From NCBI GenBank assembly GCA_031290375.1, contig JAITNR010000234.1, forward strand, positions 1 to 6,220: a stretch of DNA of 6,220 nt, read 5' to 3'. A program made the translations under genes and the position numbers. Origin of the DNA: Prevotellaceae bacterium. GTDB taxonomy: Bacteria; Bacteroidota; Bacteroidia; Bacteroidales; Paludibacteraceae. This document shows positions 6,025 through 6,220 of the stretch, piece by piece; the first letter of the stretch is position 1, and each line of letters starts with the position of its first letter. The notes under the pieces were generated by a model. The model was not told the origin of the DNA, did no database searches, and saw only the letters and a list, made by a program, of their open reading frames with translations.

Positions 6025-6220
6025 GTCTTCAATTTCTTCGACTAATATCTCCTGACTTCGACGGTCAAAAATCACAAAGTACTATTACTCAATGACTTGC
6101 CAAAACAGCGAGCCACTACACTTTTTAATTTTCGAGTAATTGATAAGGCACTAAACTTCGGTGTTTTTTCATTGCTTGATATATTGTTTGTGTGTCTTTT
6201 GACGTTTTGGCAGGCAAAAC
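6025..6220. other. Right-edge stretch with competing truncated open frames, no gene assigned
   Basis: Several reading frames are open to the window edge. On the minus strand one ends with TAA at 6125-6127 (31 residues, ending HRSLVPYQLLEN), and another ends with TGA at 6072-6074 (48 residues, ending ARCFGKSLSNSTL). On the plus strand one is open from 6046 (58 codons, no Met). They overlap, so at most one is real, and none shows a motif I recognise. A 9-bp inverted repeat, TGCCAAAAC (6098-6106) and GTTTTGGCA (6204-6212), lies here. The start of a neighbouring gene or the end of an insertion sequence are both possible. Confidence 0.35.

Overview
The window reads as chromosomal DNA of a member of the Bacteroidetes, probably the order Bacteroidales. 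It is AT-rich and genes lack obvious Shine-Dalgarno sequences. Several upstream regions carry the TAnnTTTG -7 element typical of this phylum; one has a TTG exactly 19 bases further upstream. The protein families (FeoA-FeoB fusion, SlyD with a Cys-rich tail, amidase with a SPOR-like domain) also fit. The species cannot be named from the sequence alone.

Layout. Positions 1-341 hold the 3' end of a plus-strand gene, probably Fic family with a C-terminal helix-turn-helix. It is broken by an apparent one-base deletion in a short A run. A convergent minus-strand tRNA-Asp(GTC) at 508-581 has its own promoter (612-641) and a strong intrinsic terminator (432-468). Next on the minus strand is a long ferrous-iron transporter gene (687-3302), in which FeoA, FeoB and a short Cys-ending membrane tail are fused in one chain.

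A 284-base divergent intergenic region follows. It contains candidate -7 elements for both flanking genes and three near-palindromic units repeated at exactly 21 bp, centred on ACATG. This array is the least explained signal in the window.

On the plus strand, slyD (metal-binding FKBP-type prolyl isomerase), lolD (lipoprotein-sorting ABC ATPase) and a secreted N-acetylmuramoyl-L-alanine amidase form a likely operon with gaps of 13 and 48 bases. It ends in an 11-bp hairpin followed by five T's. All three products relate to the cell envelope or protein folding. The ends of lolD and the amidase gene each run into short tandem AATGAAT-type heptamers that supply the stop codon. The last ~200 bases contain short open frames on both strands running off the edge, and no gene can be assigned there with confidence.

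The genes are mostly ordinary housekeeping. I see no CRISPR array, complete mobile element or clear new multi-gene system. The points worth a second look are the 21-bp array, the His-rich insertion and Cys tail of the Feo protein, the frameshifted gene at the left edge, and the heptamer repeats.
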